Source: Streptomyces catenulae (GTDB lineage: Bacteria; Actinomycetota; Actinomycetes; Streptomycetales; Streptomycetaceae). From it: a DNA stretch of 64,000 nt. The stretch lies in contig NZ_JODY01000009.1 in NCBI RefSeq assembly GCF_000718015.1, positions 62,001 to 126,000 on the forward strand, written 5' to 3'. Position numbers and translations under genes: made by a program. Positions 15,893 to 24,641 of the stretch are shown here, in pieces (within the stretch, counting starts at the first letter, position 1; the number at the start of each line of letters is the position of its first letter). The notes beneath the pieces were generated by a model. The model searched no databases. It had not been told where the DNA came from and saw nothing but the letters and a program-made list of their open reading frames with translations.

Positions 15893-16921
15893 TCATCCGG
15901 TGGCCCGGGCGAACGTCACCGAGTAGGCGGTGAAGTCGTACGCGCCCTGCGGCACGCTGCTGCACGTACCGGAGGTCCGGCCGTTGTTGTCCGGCGGGGT
16001 GCACTGGCGGTCGCGGTTGACGGACCAGTTGGTCAGGCGCGCCATGTGGTGGGCGGTCGCGAAGTCCAGCACCTTCTGGAAGTCCGCCTGGGTGAAGTAC
16101 TCCCCGGTGTCGCTGCGGCCGTTCATCTGGGAGATGCCCTCGTGGGCGTAGGCGGTGGCCTCGTCCCAGCCGAAGGTGGAGCGGAGGAGTCCGTTGAACT
16201 TCGTCAGCGCCGCGGTCTGGGAGTCCGCGCCGTCGAAACCGCCGTCGAAGGGCATGATCGAGAAGTTGTCCGGGGTGAAGGACTGGGATTCCGCCTCGTT
16301 CAGCATCTGCTTGCCGAACCAGCCGGTGCCGTCCGCCGTCCCCGCCGTGGTGATCGAGAGGTAGAGCCCGGGGTTCTTCTGCTGGAGGATCTTGGCGGCG
16401 CCGATCTCGTTGTGGATGGCGGCGGTGTTCTCGTACTCCGGCTCCTCCAGGTCGAAGTCGAGCGCCTTGAGGCCGTACTTGTCGATCACCTTCTGGTACG
16501 CGGCGGCCGTCGCCTCGGGGGTGGCGCACGCCTGCCCGAGCTTGGTGCCGCCGTAGCCGCCGATGGAGGCGGAGACGTCGCCGCCCTTCGCCCGGATCGC
16601 GGAGATCACCCCGGCGACCGCGGTGTCCGACTCCACCGGGCCCGTACCGTCCCACGTCGGCGTGCAGCCGCCGCCGTTCGGCGCCAGGACGAAGGCGAGC
16701 TGGAACGCCTTGAGGCCGGTGGCATCCATCACCGCCGCGGCGTCCGGCGGGTCGTTGTCGAGCGGCATGAGGTAGGGCGCGGCCGCGTACCAGTTGCTGC
16801 CCAGGGCCTGCGGTCGCGGGGCGGTGGGGTGGCCCGCGGCGCGCGCCGTACCGGCGGCGGTGAGCGCGAGGCAGACCGCGGCGGTGAGGGCGCCGAGCGT
16901 GCGGGCGTGACGGGTGGGCAC
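15893..16921 (-). CDS. Secreted GH18 chitinase
   Basis: 342 aa from GTG 16921 (GGAGG 4 nt upstream). Sec signal peptide about 1-28 (cleavage near ARAAG). The GH18 TIM barrel carries the SxGG-type strand SASIGGYGG and the catalytic motif DFDLE with acid Glu159, as in retaining chitinases that use substrate-assisted catalysis. No carbohydrate-binding module is present. Four cysteines are visible, consistent with disulfides outside the cell. A dre box overlaps the predicted transcription start, so it should be induced together with the convergent GH19 enzyme. Confidence 0.92.
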   Translation of the reverse strand: MPTRHARTLGALTAAVCLALTAAGTARAAGHPTAPRPQALGSNWYAAAPYLMPLDNDPPDAAAVMDATGLKAFQLAFVLAPNGGGCTPTWDGTGPVESDTAVAGVISAIRAKGGDVSASIGGYGGTKLGQACATPEATAAAYQKVIDKYGLKALDFDLEEPEYENTAAIHNEIGAAKILQQKNPGLYLSITTAGTADGTGWFGKQMLNEAESQSFTPDNFSIMPFDGGFDGADSQTAALTKFNGLLRSTFGWDEATAYAHEGISQMNGRSDTGEYFTQADFQKVLDFATAHHMARLTNWSVNRDRQCTPPDNNGRTSGTCSSVPQGAYDFTAYSVTFARATG

Positions 16922-16943
16922 ATGACCTCCCGGGGAACGGATC

Positions 16944-16994
16944 TGGTCCAGACCAATCGCTCCACAGCGTGAACCCCGCCCCGGGGCGCGTCAA
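16944..16994 (-). promoter_or_regulatory. GH18 chitinase promoter with dre (DasR) box
   Basis: On the minus strand TTGACG (plus 16989-16994) and CACGCT (16966-16971) are 17 bp apart. The predicted transcription start is near 16959. The palindrome TGGTCCAGACCA (16944-16955) lies just downstream of it. This sequence matches both the dre consensus and the classic chitinase direct-repeat element TGGTCCAGACC. Confidence 0.75.
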
Positions 16995-17204
16995 TACTCC
17001 GGACCGCACGGAGTGGGGGAGCGCCGAGGGCTCCGGGCCGCGCCCCGGCGGGCCGGGTGCCCCCGTACCCGGACTGCCGCACCGGCATCACTGGACTGCC
17101 CCGCCCGACGGCGTCACGCGGCGTGTCGGCTGCTATCACGGGCAGCAGGCACGTTATCTGCCTTAAGCGGCCTTTCCGCCCCGGACCCCAGAGGAGGCAT
17201 CCTC

Positions 17205-18293
17205 ATGGATGCAGCACCATCGGCTCCGAACGGCTCCACCGCCCCGCCCTCCGCCGGTACGGAGGAGGAGGCGCCGATCCACATCCTCTGGATCAACGCC
17301 GGTCTCAGCTGCGACGGCGACTCCGTGTCGCTGACCGCCGCCACCCAGCCCAGCATCGAACAGATCGCCCTCCAGGGACTGCCCGGTCTCCCGAAGATCG
17401 CCGTGCACTGGCCACTGATCGACTTCGAGTGCGGACCGGTCCAGGGCGCGGACACCTTCATCGAATGGTTCTTCAAGGCGGAACGCGGCGAGATCGAACC
17501 GTTCGTCCTGGTCATCGAGGGCTCCATCCCCAACGAGGCGATCAAGAGCGAGGGGTACTGGTGCGGCTTCGGCGACGACCCCGAGACCGGCCAGCCGATC
17601 ACCACCAGCGAATGGATCGACCGCCTCGCCCCCAAGGCACTCGCCGTCGTCGCCATCGGCACCTGCGCCACCTACGGCGGCATCCACGCCATGGAGGGCA
17701 ACCCCACCGGCGCGATGGGCGTCCCCGACTACCTCGGCTGGGACTGGAAATCCGGCGCCGGAATCCCGATCGTCTGCGTCCCGGGCTGCCCCATCCAGCC
17801 GGACAACTTCGCCGAGACCCTCACCTACCTCCTCCACCAGGCGGCCGGATCGGCACCGATGATCCCGCTGGACGACAAGCTCCGCCCCACCTGGCTCTTC
17901 GGCGCCACCGTCCACGAGGGCTGCGACCGCGGCGGCTACTACGAACAGGGCGAGTTCGCCACCACCTACGACTCACCCAAGTGCCTGGTCAAACTGGGCT
18001 GCTGGGGCCCGGTCGTCCACTGCAACGTCGCCAAACGCGGCTGGATGGACGGGATCGGCGGCTGCCCCAACGTCGGCGGCATCTGCATCGCCTGCACCAT
18101 GCCCGGCTTCCCCGACAAGTTCATGCCGTTCATGGATCCGCCGCCCGGCGGCATCGTCTCCAGCACCGCCAGCGGACTCTACGGCGGCGTCATCCGCAGG
18201 CTGCGCGCCATCACCCGTAAGACGGTGGACAAGGAACCGCGCTGGCGCCACACCGGCACCGAACTCACCACCGGCTACCGCGCCCCGTGGTGA
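17205..18293 (+). CDS. hhyS: [NiFe]-hydrogenase small subunit, group 1h (high-affinity)
   Basis: 362 aa. The iron-sulfur electron-transfer subunit of an O2-tolerant uptake hydrogenase that oxidises trace atmospheric H2. As in known group 1h (old group 5) enzymes there is no Tat signal, and the proximal cluster motif is C36-D-G-D39, with Asp where other groups have Cys. Further cluster ligands are visible in IGTCATYGG, PGCPIQ and the Cys-rich C-terminal block (CWGPVVHC, GGCPNVGGICIAC). GAGGAGG lies 7 nt before ATG 17205. It is the first gene of a 14-gene operon. The promoter is not obvious in the 280-bp divergent region. Confidence 0.95.
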   Translation: MDAAPSAPNGSTAPPSAGTEEEAPIHILWINAGLSCDGDSVSLTAATQPSIEQIALQGLPGLPKIAVHWPLIDFECGPVQGADTFIEWFFKAERGEIEPFVLVIEGSIPNEAIKSEGYWCGFGDDPETGQPITTSEWIDRLAPKALAVVAIGTCATYGGIHAMEGNPTGAMGVPDYLGWDWKSGAGIPIVCVPGCPIQPDNFAETLTYLLHQAAGSAPMIPLDDKLRPTWLFGATVHEGCDRGGYYEQGEFATTYDSPKCLVKLGCWGPVVHCNVAKRGWMDGIGGCPNVGGICIACTMPGFPDKFMPFMDPPPGGIVSSTASGLYGGVIRRLRAITRKTVDKEPRWRHTGTELTTGYRAPW

Positions 18294-18360
18294 CACCCCC
18301 GTCGCCACCCGACCCGACCCACATCCCCGCTCGACGAAGGTGAAGGGCACCGCAGACACG

Positions 18361-20142
18361 ATGGCACCGACGACGAAGACCGCGGACGGCAGCGGACTGA
18401 CCGAGATGTCCTGGGATCCGATCACCCGGATCGTGGGCAGCCTCGGCATCCACACGAAGATCGACTTCAAGCAGAAGCGGGTGGCGGAGTGCTACAGCAC
18501 CTCGTCGGTCTTCCGCGGCTACAGCGTCTTCATGCGCGGCAAGGACCCCCGCGACGCCCACTTCATCACCAGCCGCATCTGCGGGATCTGCGGGGACAAC
18601 CACGCCACCTGCTCGGTGTACGCACAGAACATGGCGTACGGCGTGAAGCCGCCGCACCTCGGTGAGTGGATCATCAACCTCGGCGAAGCCGCGGAGTTCA
18701 TGTTCGACCACAACATCTTCCAGGAGAACCTGGTCGGGGTCGACTACTGCGAGAAGATGGTCCGCGAGACCAACCCCGGCGTCCTCGACCTCGCCGAACG
18801 CACCGAGGCACCGCACGCCGCCGAACACGGCTACCGCACCATCGCCGACATCATGCGCTCCCTCAACCCGCTGGAAGGCGAGTTCTACCGCGAGGCGCTC
18901 CAGGTCAGCCGCTACACCCGGGAGATGTTCTGCCTGATGGAGGGGCGGCACGTCCACCCCTCCACGCTCTACGCCGGTGGCGTCGGCACCGTCGCCTCCG
19001 TCCAGCTCTTCACCGACTACCTCAGCCGCCTGATGCGCTACGTCGAATTCATGAAGCGCGTCGTCCCGCTCCACGACGACCTCTTCGACTTCTTCTACGA
19101 GGCGCTCCCCGGCTACGAGGAGGTCGGTCGCCGCCGCGTCCTGCTGGGCTGCTGGGGCGCGCTCAACGACCCCGACCACTGCGACTTCACCTACCGCAAC
19201 ATGACCGACTGGGGCCGGCGGATGTTCGTCACCCCCGGCATCGTCGTGGACGGCGAACTCGTCACCAACGACCTCACCGAGATCAACCTCGGCATCCGCA
19301 TCCTGCTCGGCAGCTCCTACTACGACGACTGGGCGGGCCAGGAACAGTTCGTCACCCACGACCCGCTCGGCAACCCCGTCGACCCGCGCCACCCCTGGAA
19401 CCAGCACACCATCCCCGCCCCGCAGAAGCGGAACTTCGAGGACAAGTACAGCTGGGTGATGTCCCCGCGCTGGTTCGACGGCACGGAACACCTCGCCCTC
19501 GACACCGGCGGCGGGCCCCTCGCCCGCCTCTGGTCCACCGCCCTGTCCGGGCTCGTCGACTGCGGCTACGTCAAGTCCACCGGCCACAGCGTCGTCATCA
19601 ACCTGCCGCGCTCGCTGACCAAGCCGGAGACCAGCTTCGAGTGGAAGATCCCGCGCTGGAGCAACGCGCTGGAGCGCAACCGCGCCCGGACCTACTTCCA
19701 GGCGTACACCGCAGCCCTCGCCCTCCACTTCGCCGAGAAGGCGCTCGACGAGGTCCGCGCCGGACGCACCCAGACCTGGGAGAAGTTCGAGGTGCCCGAC
19801 GAGTCCATCGGCTGCGGCTTCACCGAGGCGGTCCGCGGCGTCCTCTCCCACCACATGGTCATCCGGGACGGCAAGATCGCCAACTACCACCCGTACCCGC
19901 CGACCCCCTGGAACGCCAGCGTCCGCGACAGCTACGGCACCCCGGGACCGTACGAGGACGCCGTCCAGAACACCCCGATCTTCGAGGAGAACGCCCCGGA
20001 GAACTTCAAGGGCATCGACATCATGCGCGCCGTCCGCAGCTTCGACCCCTGCCTGCCGTGCGGCGTCCACATGTACGTCGGCGGCGGTCGCACCGTCCAG
20101 GAGACCCATCTGCCCACCGGACTGAGCGGACTGGCCGGATGA
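18361..20142 (+). CDS. hhyL: [NiFe]-hydrogenase large subunit, group 1h
   Basis: 593 aa. The catalytic subunit holding the NiFe(CN)2CO site, ligated by two CxxC pairs: L1 motif R72-ICGICGDN-H81 and L2 motif D562-PCLPCGV-H570. Cleavage after His570 by the maturation protease would remove a 23-residue tail (MYVGGGRTVQ to the end). The start is ambiguous: GTG 18340 is in frame and adds seven residues; ATG 18361 has a GAAGGG about 13 nt upstream. The stop overlaps the next gene (ATGA), so the accessory genes are translationally coupled. Confidence 0.95.
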   Translation: MAPTTKTADGSGLTEMSWDPITRIVGSLGIHTKIDFKQKRVAECYSTSSVFRGYSVFMRGKDPRDAHFITSRICGICGDNHATCSVYAQNMAYGVKPPHLGEWIINLGEAAEFMFDHNIFQENLVGVDYCEKMVRETNPGVLDLAERTEAPHAAEHGYRTIADIMRSLNPLEGEFYREALQVSRYTREMFCLMEGRHVHPSTLYAGGVGTVASVQLFTDYLSRLMRYVEFMKRVVPLHDDLFDFFYEALPGYEEVGRRRVLLGCWGALNDPDHCDFTYRNMTDWGRRMFVTPGIVVDGELVTNDLTEINLGIRILLGSSYYDDWAGQEQFVTHDPLGNPVDPRHPWNQHTIPAPQKRNFEDKYSWVMSPRWFDGTEHLALDTGGGPLARLWSTALSGLVDCGYVKSTGHSVVINLPRSLTKPETSFEWKIPRWSNALERNRARTYFQAYTAALALHFAEKALDEVRAGRTQTWEKFEVPDESIGCGFTEAVRGVLSHHMVIRDGKIANYHPYPPTPWNASVRDSYGTPGPYEDAVQNTPIFEENAPENFKGIDIMRAVRSFDPCLPCGVHMYVGGGRTVQETHLPTGLSGLAG

Positions 20143-20678
20143 GCGCCGAGGAGACCGCCCGCCGCGTCGAGGCGGTGCTCGACCGCCTCGCCGCCCACGA
20201 CGACCCCGACGTCCCCGCCGCCGCGGAGGAACTCGTCCGCGACCTGATGGAGTTCTACGGCACCGGACTCGGCCGCCTCCTCACCCTCGTCTCCACCGCC
20301 GACGGCACGCCCCCGCCCGCGCTGCTGGACGACGCCTGCGTCGCCGGACTGCTGGTCCTGCACGGACTCCACCCCGAGGACGCCCCCACCCGGATCGCCC
20401 GCGCGCTGCGCACCGCGGGCGCCGCCGACGCCGTCGTCGAGGAGTTCGACGCGAGCACCGGCGCGCTGCGGCTGCGCCGGGAGGGCGGCGGCTGCGGCGG
20501 AACCGCCGACGCCACCCGGCAGCGCATCGCGGACGCGCTGGCCTGCCACGCACCGGAGGTGACCGGCGTCGACCTGCGACAGGCCGCCCCCGCACCGCCG
20601 TTGCTGCAGATCGGCACCCGCCCGCCGGAGCCCGTCCCGGCGGGCGCCGCCCCCGACGGCCGGACCGCGGCGCCGTGA
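20139..20678 (+). CDS. NifU C-terminal-like hydrogenase accessory protein
   Basis: 179 aa. The C-terminal half (VVEEFDASTGALRLRREGGG to VTGVDL) has the pattern of NifU/Nfu scaffold domains, which assemble and transfer Fe-S clusters. The usual CxxC is reduced to a single Cys in GGGCGGTAD. The N-terminal half is helical (ELVRDLMEFYGTGLGRLLTLV). It overlaps hhyL and the next gene by four bases each. A role in cluster delivery to HhyS is inferred from the operon. With one Cys it would have to bind a cluster at a dimer interface or act differently. Confidence 0.7.
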   Translation: MSAEETARRVEAVLDRLAAHDDPDVPAAAEELVRDLMEFYGTGLGRLLTLVSTADGTPPPALLDDACVAGLLVLHGLHPEDAPTRIARALRTAGAADAVVEEFDASTGALRLRREGGGCGGTADATRQRIADALACHAPEVTGVDLRQAAPAPPLLQIGTRPPEPVPAGAAPDGRTAAP

Positions 20679-21337
20679 CCGCGCCGCACCCCGCCCGGCA
20701 CCGCCCGGGACCCGCACCGCGCGGACTGCACCGCTTCACCCGGCCACGGCCCGCCGCGCCGGAACGCTGCGACCTGTGCGGCACCGCCCTGGACACCGGC
20801 CACCGCCACCTCGCCGACACCACCGGGCGCTCCCTCGCCTGTGCCTGCCCGCCCTGCGCCCTGCTCTTCGACCGGCCCGGCGCGGGCGGCGGCCGGTTCC
20901 GCACGGTGCCCGACCGGGTCCTCGCCGACCCCGGCTCCGCGCCCTCCGCCGCCGCCTGGGCCGCCCTGCACATCCCCGTCGCCCTCGCCTTCTTCTTCCA
21001 CCACTCCGCCCTCGGCCGCCCGATCGCCCTCTGCCCCAGCCCCGCGGGCGCCACCGAGACCGAACTCGACCCCGCCGCCTGGGACACCGCCTTCGCCGGA
21101 TCCCGCCTCGCCGCCCTCCTCACACCGGACGTCGAGGCGCTCCTGGTCCGGCGCACCGGCGAGGCGGCCGTCTGCTACCTCGTACCGGTCGACACCGCCT
21201 ACGAACTGGTCGGCCGGATGCGGCTGCACTGGACCGGCTTCGACGGCGGGGCCGAGGCCCGCGCCGCCCTCGACGCCTTCTTCGCGGAACTGGCCGACCG
21301 GGCCACCGCACTCCCCGAGGAGGCGGCCCACCCGTGA
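20675..21337 (+). CDS. DUF5947-like hydrogenase-associated protein
   Basis: 220 aa from GTG 20675, overlapping its neighbours by four bases on both sides. Four cysteines form two CxxC pairs near the N-terminus (ERCDLCG at about 34 and CACPPC at about 58), spaced like a rubredoxin- or zinc-finger-like metal site. The remainder is alpha/beta with a hydrophobic HIPVALAFFFHHS stretch. It resembles the conserved protein of actinobacterial group 1h operons catalogued as DUF5947. A rubredoxin-like or maturation role is plausible but not demonstrated. Confidence 0.65.
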   Translation: MTAPHPARHRPGPAPRGLHRFTRPRPAAPERCDLCGTALDTGHRHLADTTGRSLACACPPCALLFDRPGAGGGRFRTVPDRVLADPGSAPSAAAWAALHIPVALAFFFHHSALGRPIALCPSPAGATETELDPAAWDTAFAGSRLAALLTPDVEALLVRRTGEAAVCYLVPVDTAYELVGRMRLHWTGFDGGAEARAALDAFFAELADRATALPEEAAHP

Positions 21338-22005
21338 GCGACCTCGCCTTCTCCTGCACCGGCGTCCGCGCCGACCCGTACGCCGCGGGCCCCACCCTCG
21401 TCTTCCGGCTGCGGATCACCGCCTCCGGACCCGAGCGGGTGCACGCCCTCGCGCTCCGCTGCCAGCTCCGTATCGAACCGGCCCGCCGCCGCTACACCGA
21501 CACCGAGGCGGCCCACCTCGGCGACCTCTTCGGTGAGCGGGAGCGCTGGGGCTCCACCCTCAACCCGCTCCAGTTCGCCCAGGTCTCCGTGGTCGTCAAC
21601 GGCTTCACCGGCGAGACCGAGGTGGATCTGCCGGTGCCCTGCACCTACGACACCGACATCGCCTCCGCCAAGTACTTCGCCGCCCTCGACACCGGCGAGG
21701 TCCCGCTGCTGCTCCTCTTCTCCGGTACGGCCTTCCGCGGCGCGGGCGGCTTCCGGGTGCAGCCGGTGCCCTGGGACCGGGAGGCGGTCTGCCGGATGCC
21801 GGTGACCGTCTGGCGGGACATGATCGAACAGCACTTCCCCGGCTGCGGCTGGCTGCGCCTGCCCCGCACCGCCCTGGACGCCCTCGGCGCCTACCGCTCC
21901 CGCCGCGCCCTGCCGTCCTGGGAGGAGACCGTCCTGACGCTCCTCGCCGAGGCGGAGCGGGGCGCGCACCCCCTGCCCGCACGCCCCCGGGAGGCCCTGT
22001 CATGA
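21334..22005 (+). CDS. DUF6084-like hydrogenase-associated protein
   Basis: 223 aa from GTG 21334 with four-base overlaps on both sides. Mostly predicted beta strands in the first two thirds (LVFRLRITASG, HALALRCQLRIE, SVVVNGFTGETEVDLPVPC), then a helical C-terminus. No catalytic motif, signal peptide or membrane segment. It is conserved in position in group 1h hydrogenase operons of actinobacteria as I know them. Function unknown. Confidence 0.6.
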   Translation: MSDLAFSCTGVRADPYAAGPTLVFRLRITASGPERVHALALRCQLRIEPARRRYTDTEAAHLGDLFGERERWGSTLNPLQFAQVSVVVNGFTGETEVDLPVPCTYDTDIASAKYFAALDTGEVPLLLLFSGTAFRGAGGFRVQPVPWDREAVCRMPVTVWRDMIEQHFPGCGWLRLPRTALDALGAYRSRRALPSWEETVLTLLAEAERGAHPLPARPREALS

Positions 22006-23435
22006 CGTCCGCCGCGCCCGCGACGGAGGACCTGTTCGCCCATGCCCGCCAGATCGCCGACGCCGTCCTGCTGGAGGGCTATGTGCTCTACCCGTACCGG
22101 GCGTCGGCGGCGAAGAACCGGATGCGCTGGCAGTTCGGCGTCCTCGTCCCGCCGCGGTGGCCCGGTGCCGCCGCCGAACACACCCTCCAGCGCACCGAAT
22201 GCCTGCTGGAGCCCCGCGGCAACCCGGCCCTCCACGCCCAGGTCCGCTTCCTGCACGCCCGGCGCCGCACCGTCCAGCGGGCGCTGCCCGACGGCACCTA
22301 CGAGACCGTCGAGGCACTGGAACTGCCGGACCGTGTCGTCCGGCCCTGGGACGAGGGCGTCACCGAGCAGGTGGACCTCACCACCGGGATCGCCGACCTC
22401 ACCGGCGACGGCGTACGGCTGCCCTTCGCCCTCCCCGCCCACGAGGAGAGCGAGCCGCTGTACGACGGCGGGTGCCTGGTGGGCCGTCAGCTCCGGCGCC
22501 GGGAGCACGTGGCCGGGGAGCTGCACCTGCGCGCCACCGAACTCGACGGCCCCTGCCGCCTGCTGCGGCTCACCGCGACCGTCCGCAACACCGGCGACTG
22601 GGACGGCGACGGCACGGCGGACCGGGCGGCGGCGCTGCCGTACTCGCTGCTCTCCGCGCATCTGCTGCTCGGCACCACCTCCGGCGCGTTCCTCTCCCTG
22701 ACCGACCCGCCCGAGTGGGCCTCGGGCGCCGCCGCCGACTGCCGCAACGCCCACACCTGGCCGGTCCTGGCGGGCGCCGACGGCACCGCCCGCACCGTCC
22801 TGTCCTCCCCGATCATCCTGGAGGACCACCCGCGGATCGCCCCCGAGAGCCCCGGCGTCCTCTACGACGCCACGGAGATCGACGAGATCCTCGCGCTGCG
22901 CACCGCCGCCCTCACCGACCAGGAGAAACGCGAGGCCCGCGGCACCGACGACCGGGCCGCCGCCGTCATCGACCTCGCCGACTCGATGCCGCCCGAGGTG
23001 CTGGAGCGGCTGCACGGCGCGGTCCGCGCGCTGCGCGAGGTCACCGGCGACGGACCGCCCCCGCCGCCCGACCGGGCCGCCGCCGCGCCCCCCGACCCGT
23101 TCGACGGCGACACCGGCGGCGCCCCCTGGTGGGACCCGGCCGCCGACGCCGCCGTCGACCCGGTCCGCGACCGCGTCCTCGTCGACGGCACCCCCGTCGG
23201 CGCGGGCAGCCGCGTCGCGCTGCGCCCCGGACCGCGGCGCACCGACGCCCAGGACCTGTTCCTGCACGGCCGCACCGCGGTGGTGGAGGCGGTGCTGCAC
23301 GATGTGGACGGCGGGGTGCATCTCGCCGTCACCGTGGACGGCGACCCCGGCGCCGACATCCGCCGGGAACAGGGCCGCTTCCTCTACTTCCAGCCCGACG
23401 AACTCACCCCGCTCGCCGCCGTGGAGGACGGATGA
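22002..23435 (+). CDS. Large uncharacterised hydrogenase-operon protein
   Basis: 477 aa from ATG 22002, coupled by overlaps to both neighbours. The N-terminus (ILLEGYVLYPYR-like: AVLLEGYVLYPYRASAAKNR) and a beta-rich middle are conserved-looking. A Pro/Ala/Asp-rich linker (about 350-385) separates a C-terminal domain (VALRPGPRRTDAQDLFLHGR) with a beta-barrel-like strand pattern. No Tat or Sec signal. The position between structural and maturation genes argues for assembly, anchoring or regulation of the hydrogenase. No function can be assigned from sequence. Confidence 0.6.
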   Translation: MTSAAPATEDLFAHARQIADAVLLEGYVLYPYRASAAKNRMRWQFGVLVPPRWPGAAAEHTLQRTECLLEPRGNPALHAQVRFLHARRRTVQRALPDGTYETVEALELPDRVVRPWDEGVTEQVDLTTGIADLTGDGVRLPFALPAHEESEPLYDGGCLVGRQLRRREHVAGELHLRATELDGPCRLLRLTATVRNTGDWDGDGTADRAAALPYSLLSAHLLLGTTSGAFLSLTDPPEWASGAAADCRNAHTWPVLAGADGTARTVLSSPIILEDHPRIAPESPGVLYDATEIDEILALRTAALTDQEKREARGTDDRAAAVIDLADSMPPEVLERLHGAVRALREVTGDGPPPPPDRAAAAPPDPFDGDTGGAPWWDPAADAAVDPVRDRVLVDGTPVGAGSRVALRPGPRRTDAQDLFLHGRTAVVEAVLHDVDGGVHLAVTVDGDPGADIRREQGRFLYFQPDELTPLAAVEDG

Positions 23436-23962
23436 CCGCCGCCCCGCCCCGCGTCCTCGTGGCCGGGATCGGCAACCTCTTCCTCGGCGACGACGGCTTC
23501 GGCGTGGAGACCGTCCGCCGCCTCGCCGCGCAGCCGCTGCCGCCGGGCACCGAACTCGCCGACATCGGCGTCCGCGGCGTCCACCTCGCCTACCGGATGC
23601 TCGACGGCTACGACACCGCCGTCCTGGTCGACGCGGTCCCCGGCGACGGCCCGCCCGGCACCGTCCGCCTGATCGAACCCGCCACCGGACCGGCCGCCGG
23701 TCAGGTCGCCGTGGACGGCCACCACATGACACCGGACGCGGTGCTGGCGCTGCTGGACCACCTGGCCGAGACCACCGGCGGCGCCCGGCCACGCCGGGTC
23801 CTCGTCGTCGGCTGCGTCCCCGCCGACCTGGACGAGGGCATCGGCCTCAGCGCCCCCGTCGAAGCCGCCGTCGACGCGGCGGTACGGCTGCTCACCACGC
23901 TGCTGTCCGAGGCCACGCCCACCCCTCCCGAACCCGCGGGCGGCCCCGCGGCCCGCACCTGA
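23432..23962 (+). CDS. Hydrogenase maturation endopeptidase (HyaD/HybD family)
   Basis: 176 aa. This nickel-dependent peptidase removes the C-terminal tail of the large subunit after metal insertion. Family hallmarks are present: IGNLFLGDDGFGVE, with the metal-binding acidic residue at the DD pair, VLVDAVPGDG with the second Asp, and DGHHMTPD with the His ligand. Its substrate is most likely HhyL, which has a 23-residue tail after the last His ligand. Start ATG 23432 overlaps the preceding stop. Confidence 0.88.
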   Translation: MTAAPPRVLVAGIGNLFLGDDGFGVETVRRLAAQPLPPGTELADIGVRGVHLAYRMLDGYDTAVLVDAVPGDGPPGTVRLIEPATGPAAGQVAVDGHHMTPDAVLALLDHLAETTGGARPRRVLVVGCVPADLDEGIGLSAPVEAAVDAAVRLLTTLLSEATPTPPEPAGGPAART

Positions 23963-23978
23963 CACGAAGGAGCACCCC

Positions 23979-24089
23979 ATGCGGAAGGTCCTGCTGGCGG
24001 CCGCGGCACTCGCCGCCCTCGCCGCCGCGGGCGGCGCCGTCGCCGTACTGCCCGACGTCAAGCGCTATCTGCGGATGCGGTCCATGTGA
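23979..24089 (+). CDS. 36-residue membrane microprotein (DUF6893-like)
   Basis: 36 aa: MRK, one hydrophobic Ala/Leu-rich helix (about 4-24), then a basic tail KRYLRMRSM. GAAGGAG lies 6 nt before the ATG, a strong ribosome binding site. A single-pass microprotein of this kind occurs in other actinobacterial group 1h operons. It could tether the soluble HhySL complex to the membrane or to respiratory partners. That role is inference. Confidence 0.7.
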   Translation: MRKVLLAAAALAALAAAGGAVAVLPDVKRYLRMRSM

Positions 24090-24247
24090 CGCACGGCCCG
24101 CCGCCGCTCCGCGCCGCCTGAACGGCCCACGGCGCGGCACCGGCGGCGGCGTGGCGCCCCGCGCGCCGCCACCGCGCCCCCTGTAATGGCACCGGTCGCG
24201 CAGCCGGACGGCGGGCGCGGTCCGGCACGCGATCCGGAGTGAGACCG

Positions 24248-24637
24248 ATGCACGAGATGTCCCTCGCCGTGGCGGTGGTGGAGCAGGTGGACGGCGCCCT
24301 GCGCGACGAGCCGCCCGGCACCGTCGAGACCGTCCGCCTCCAGGTCGGCGAATTGGCCGGGGTCGTCCCCGACGCCCTGCACTTCTCCTTCACCCTCGCC
24401 TGCGAGGGAACCGTCCTCGAAGGCGCCGCCCTGCACATCGACACCGTGCCCGGACGCGCCCGCTGCACCCCGTGCGGCGCGGAATGGGCCACCGGTATGC
24501 CGCCCCGTCTGCACTGCCCGGACTGCCGCTCCACCGCCGCCGCCCTCGTCGCGGGGCGCGAGTTGCAGATCGTCAGCGTGCACCGCGCCGACCACGGCAC
24601 CGTCCCCGCCCCCACCCCCGCATCCGAGGAGAACTGA
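24248..24637 (+). CDS. hypA: HypA, nickel insertion protein
   Basis: 129 aa, typical length. The N-terminal MHEMSL includes His2, the nickel ligand; the zinc site is C73-x2-C76 and C90-x2-C93. HypA receives nickel with HypB and delivers it to the large subunit. ATG 24248 is chosen over GTG 24239 because MHEMSL is invariant and GGAGTGAG lies upstream. A 158-bp gap precedes it, the largest inside the operon, so an internal promoter is possible though I see none. Confidence 0.95.
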   Translation: MHEMSLAVAVVEQVDGALRDEPPGTVETVRLQVGELAGVVPDALHFSFTLACEGTVLEGAALHIDTVPGRARCTPCGAEWATGMPPRLHCPDCRSTAAALVAGRELQIVSVHRADHGTVPAPTPASEEN

Positions 24638-24641
24638 AGCC

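Noticed and set aside
18265..20109. 614-codon minus-strand frame opposite hhyL
   Set aside because: Repetitive Val/Gly/Asp/Arg composition and full overlap with an unmistakable hydrogenase large subunit.
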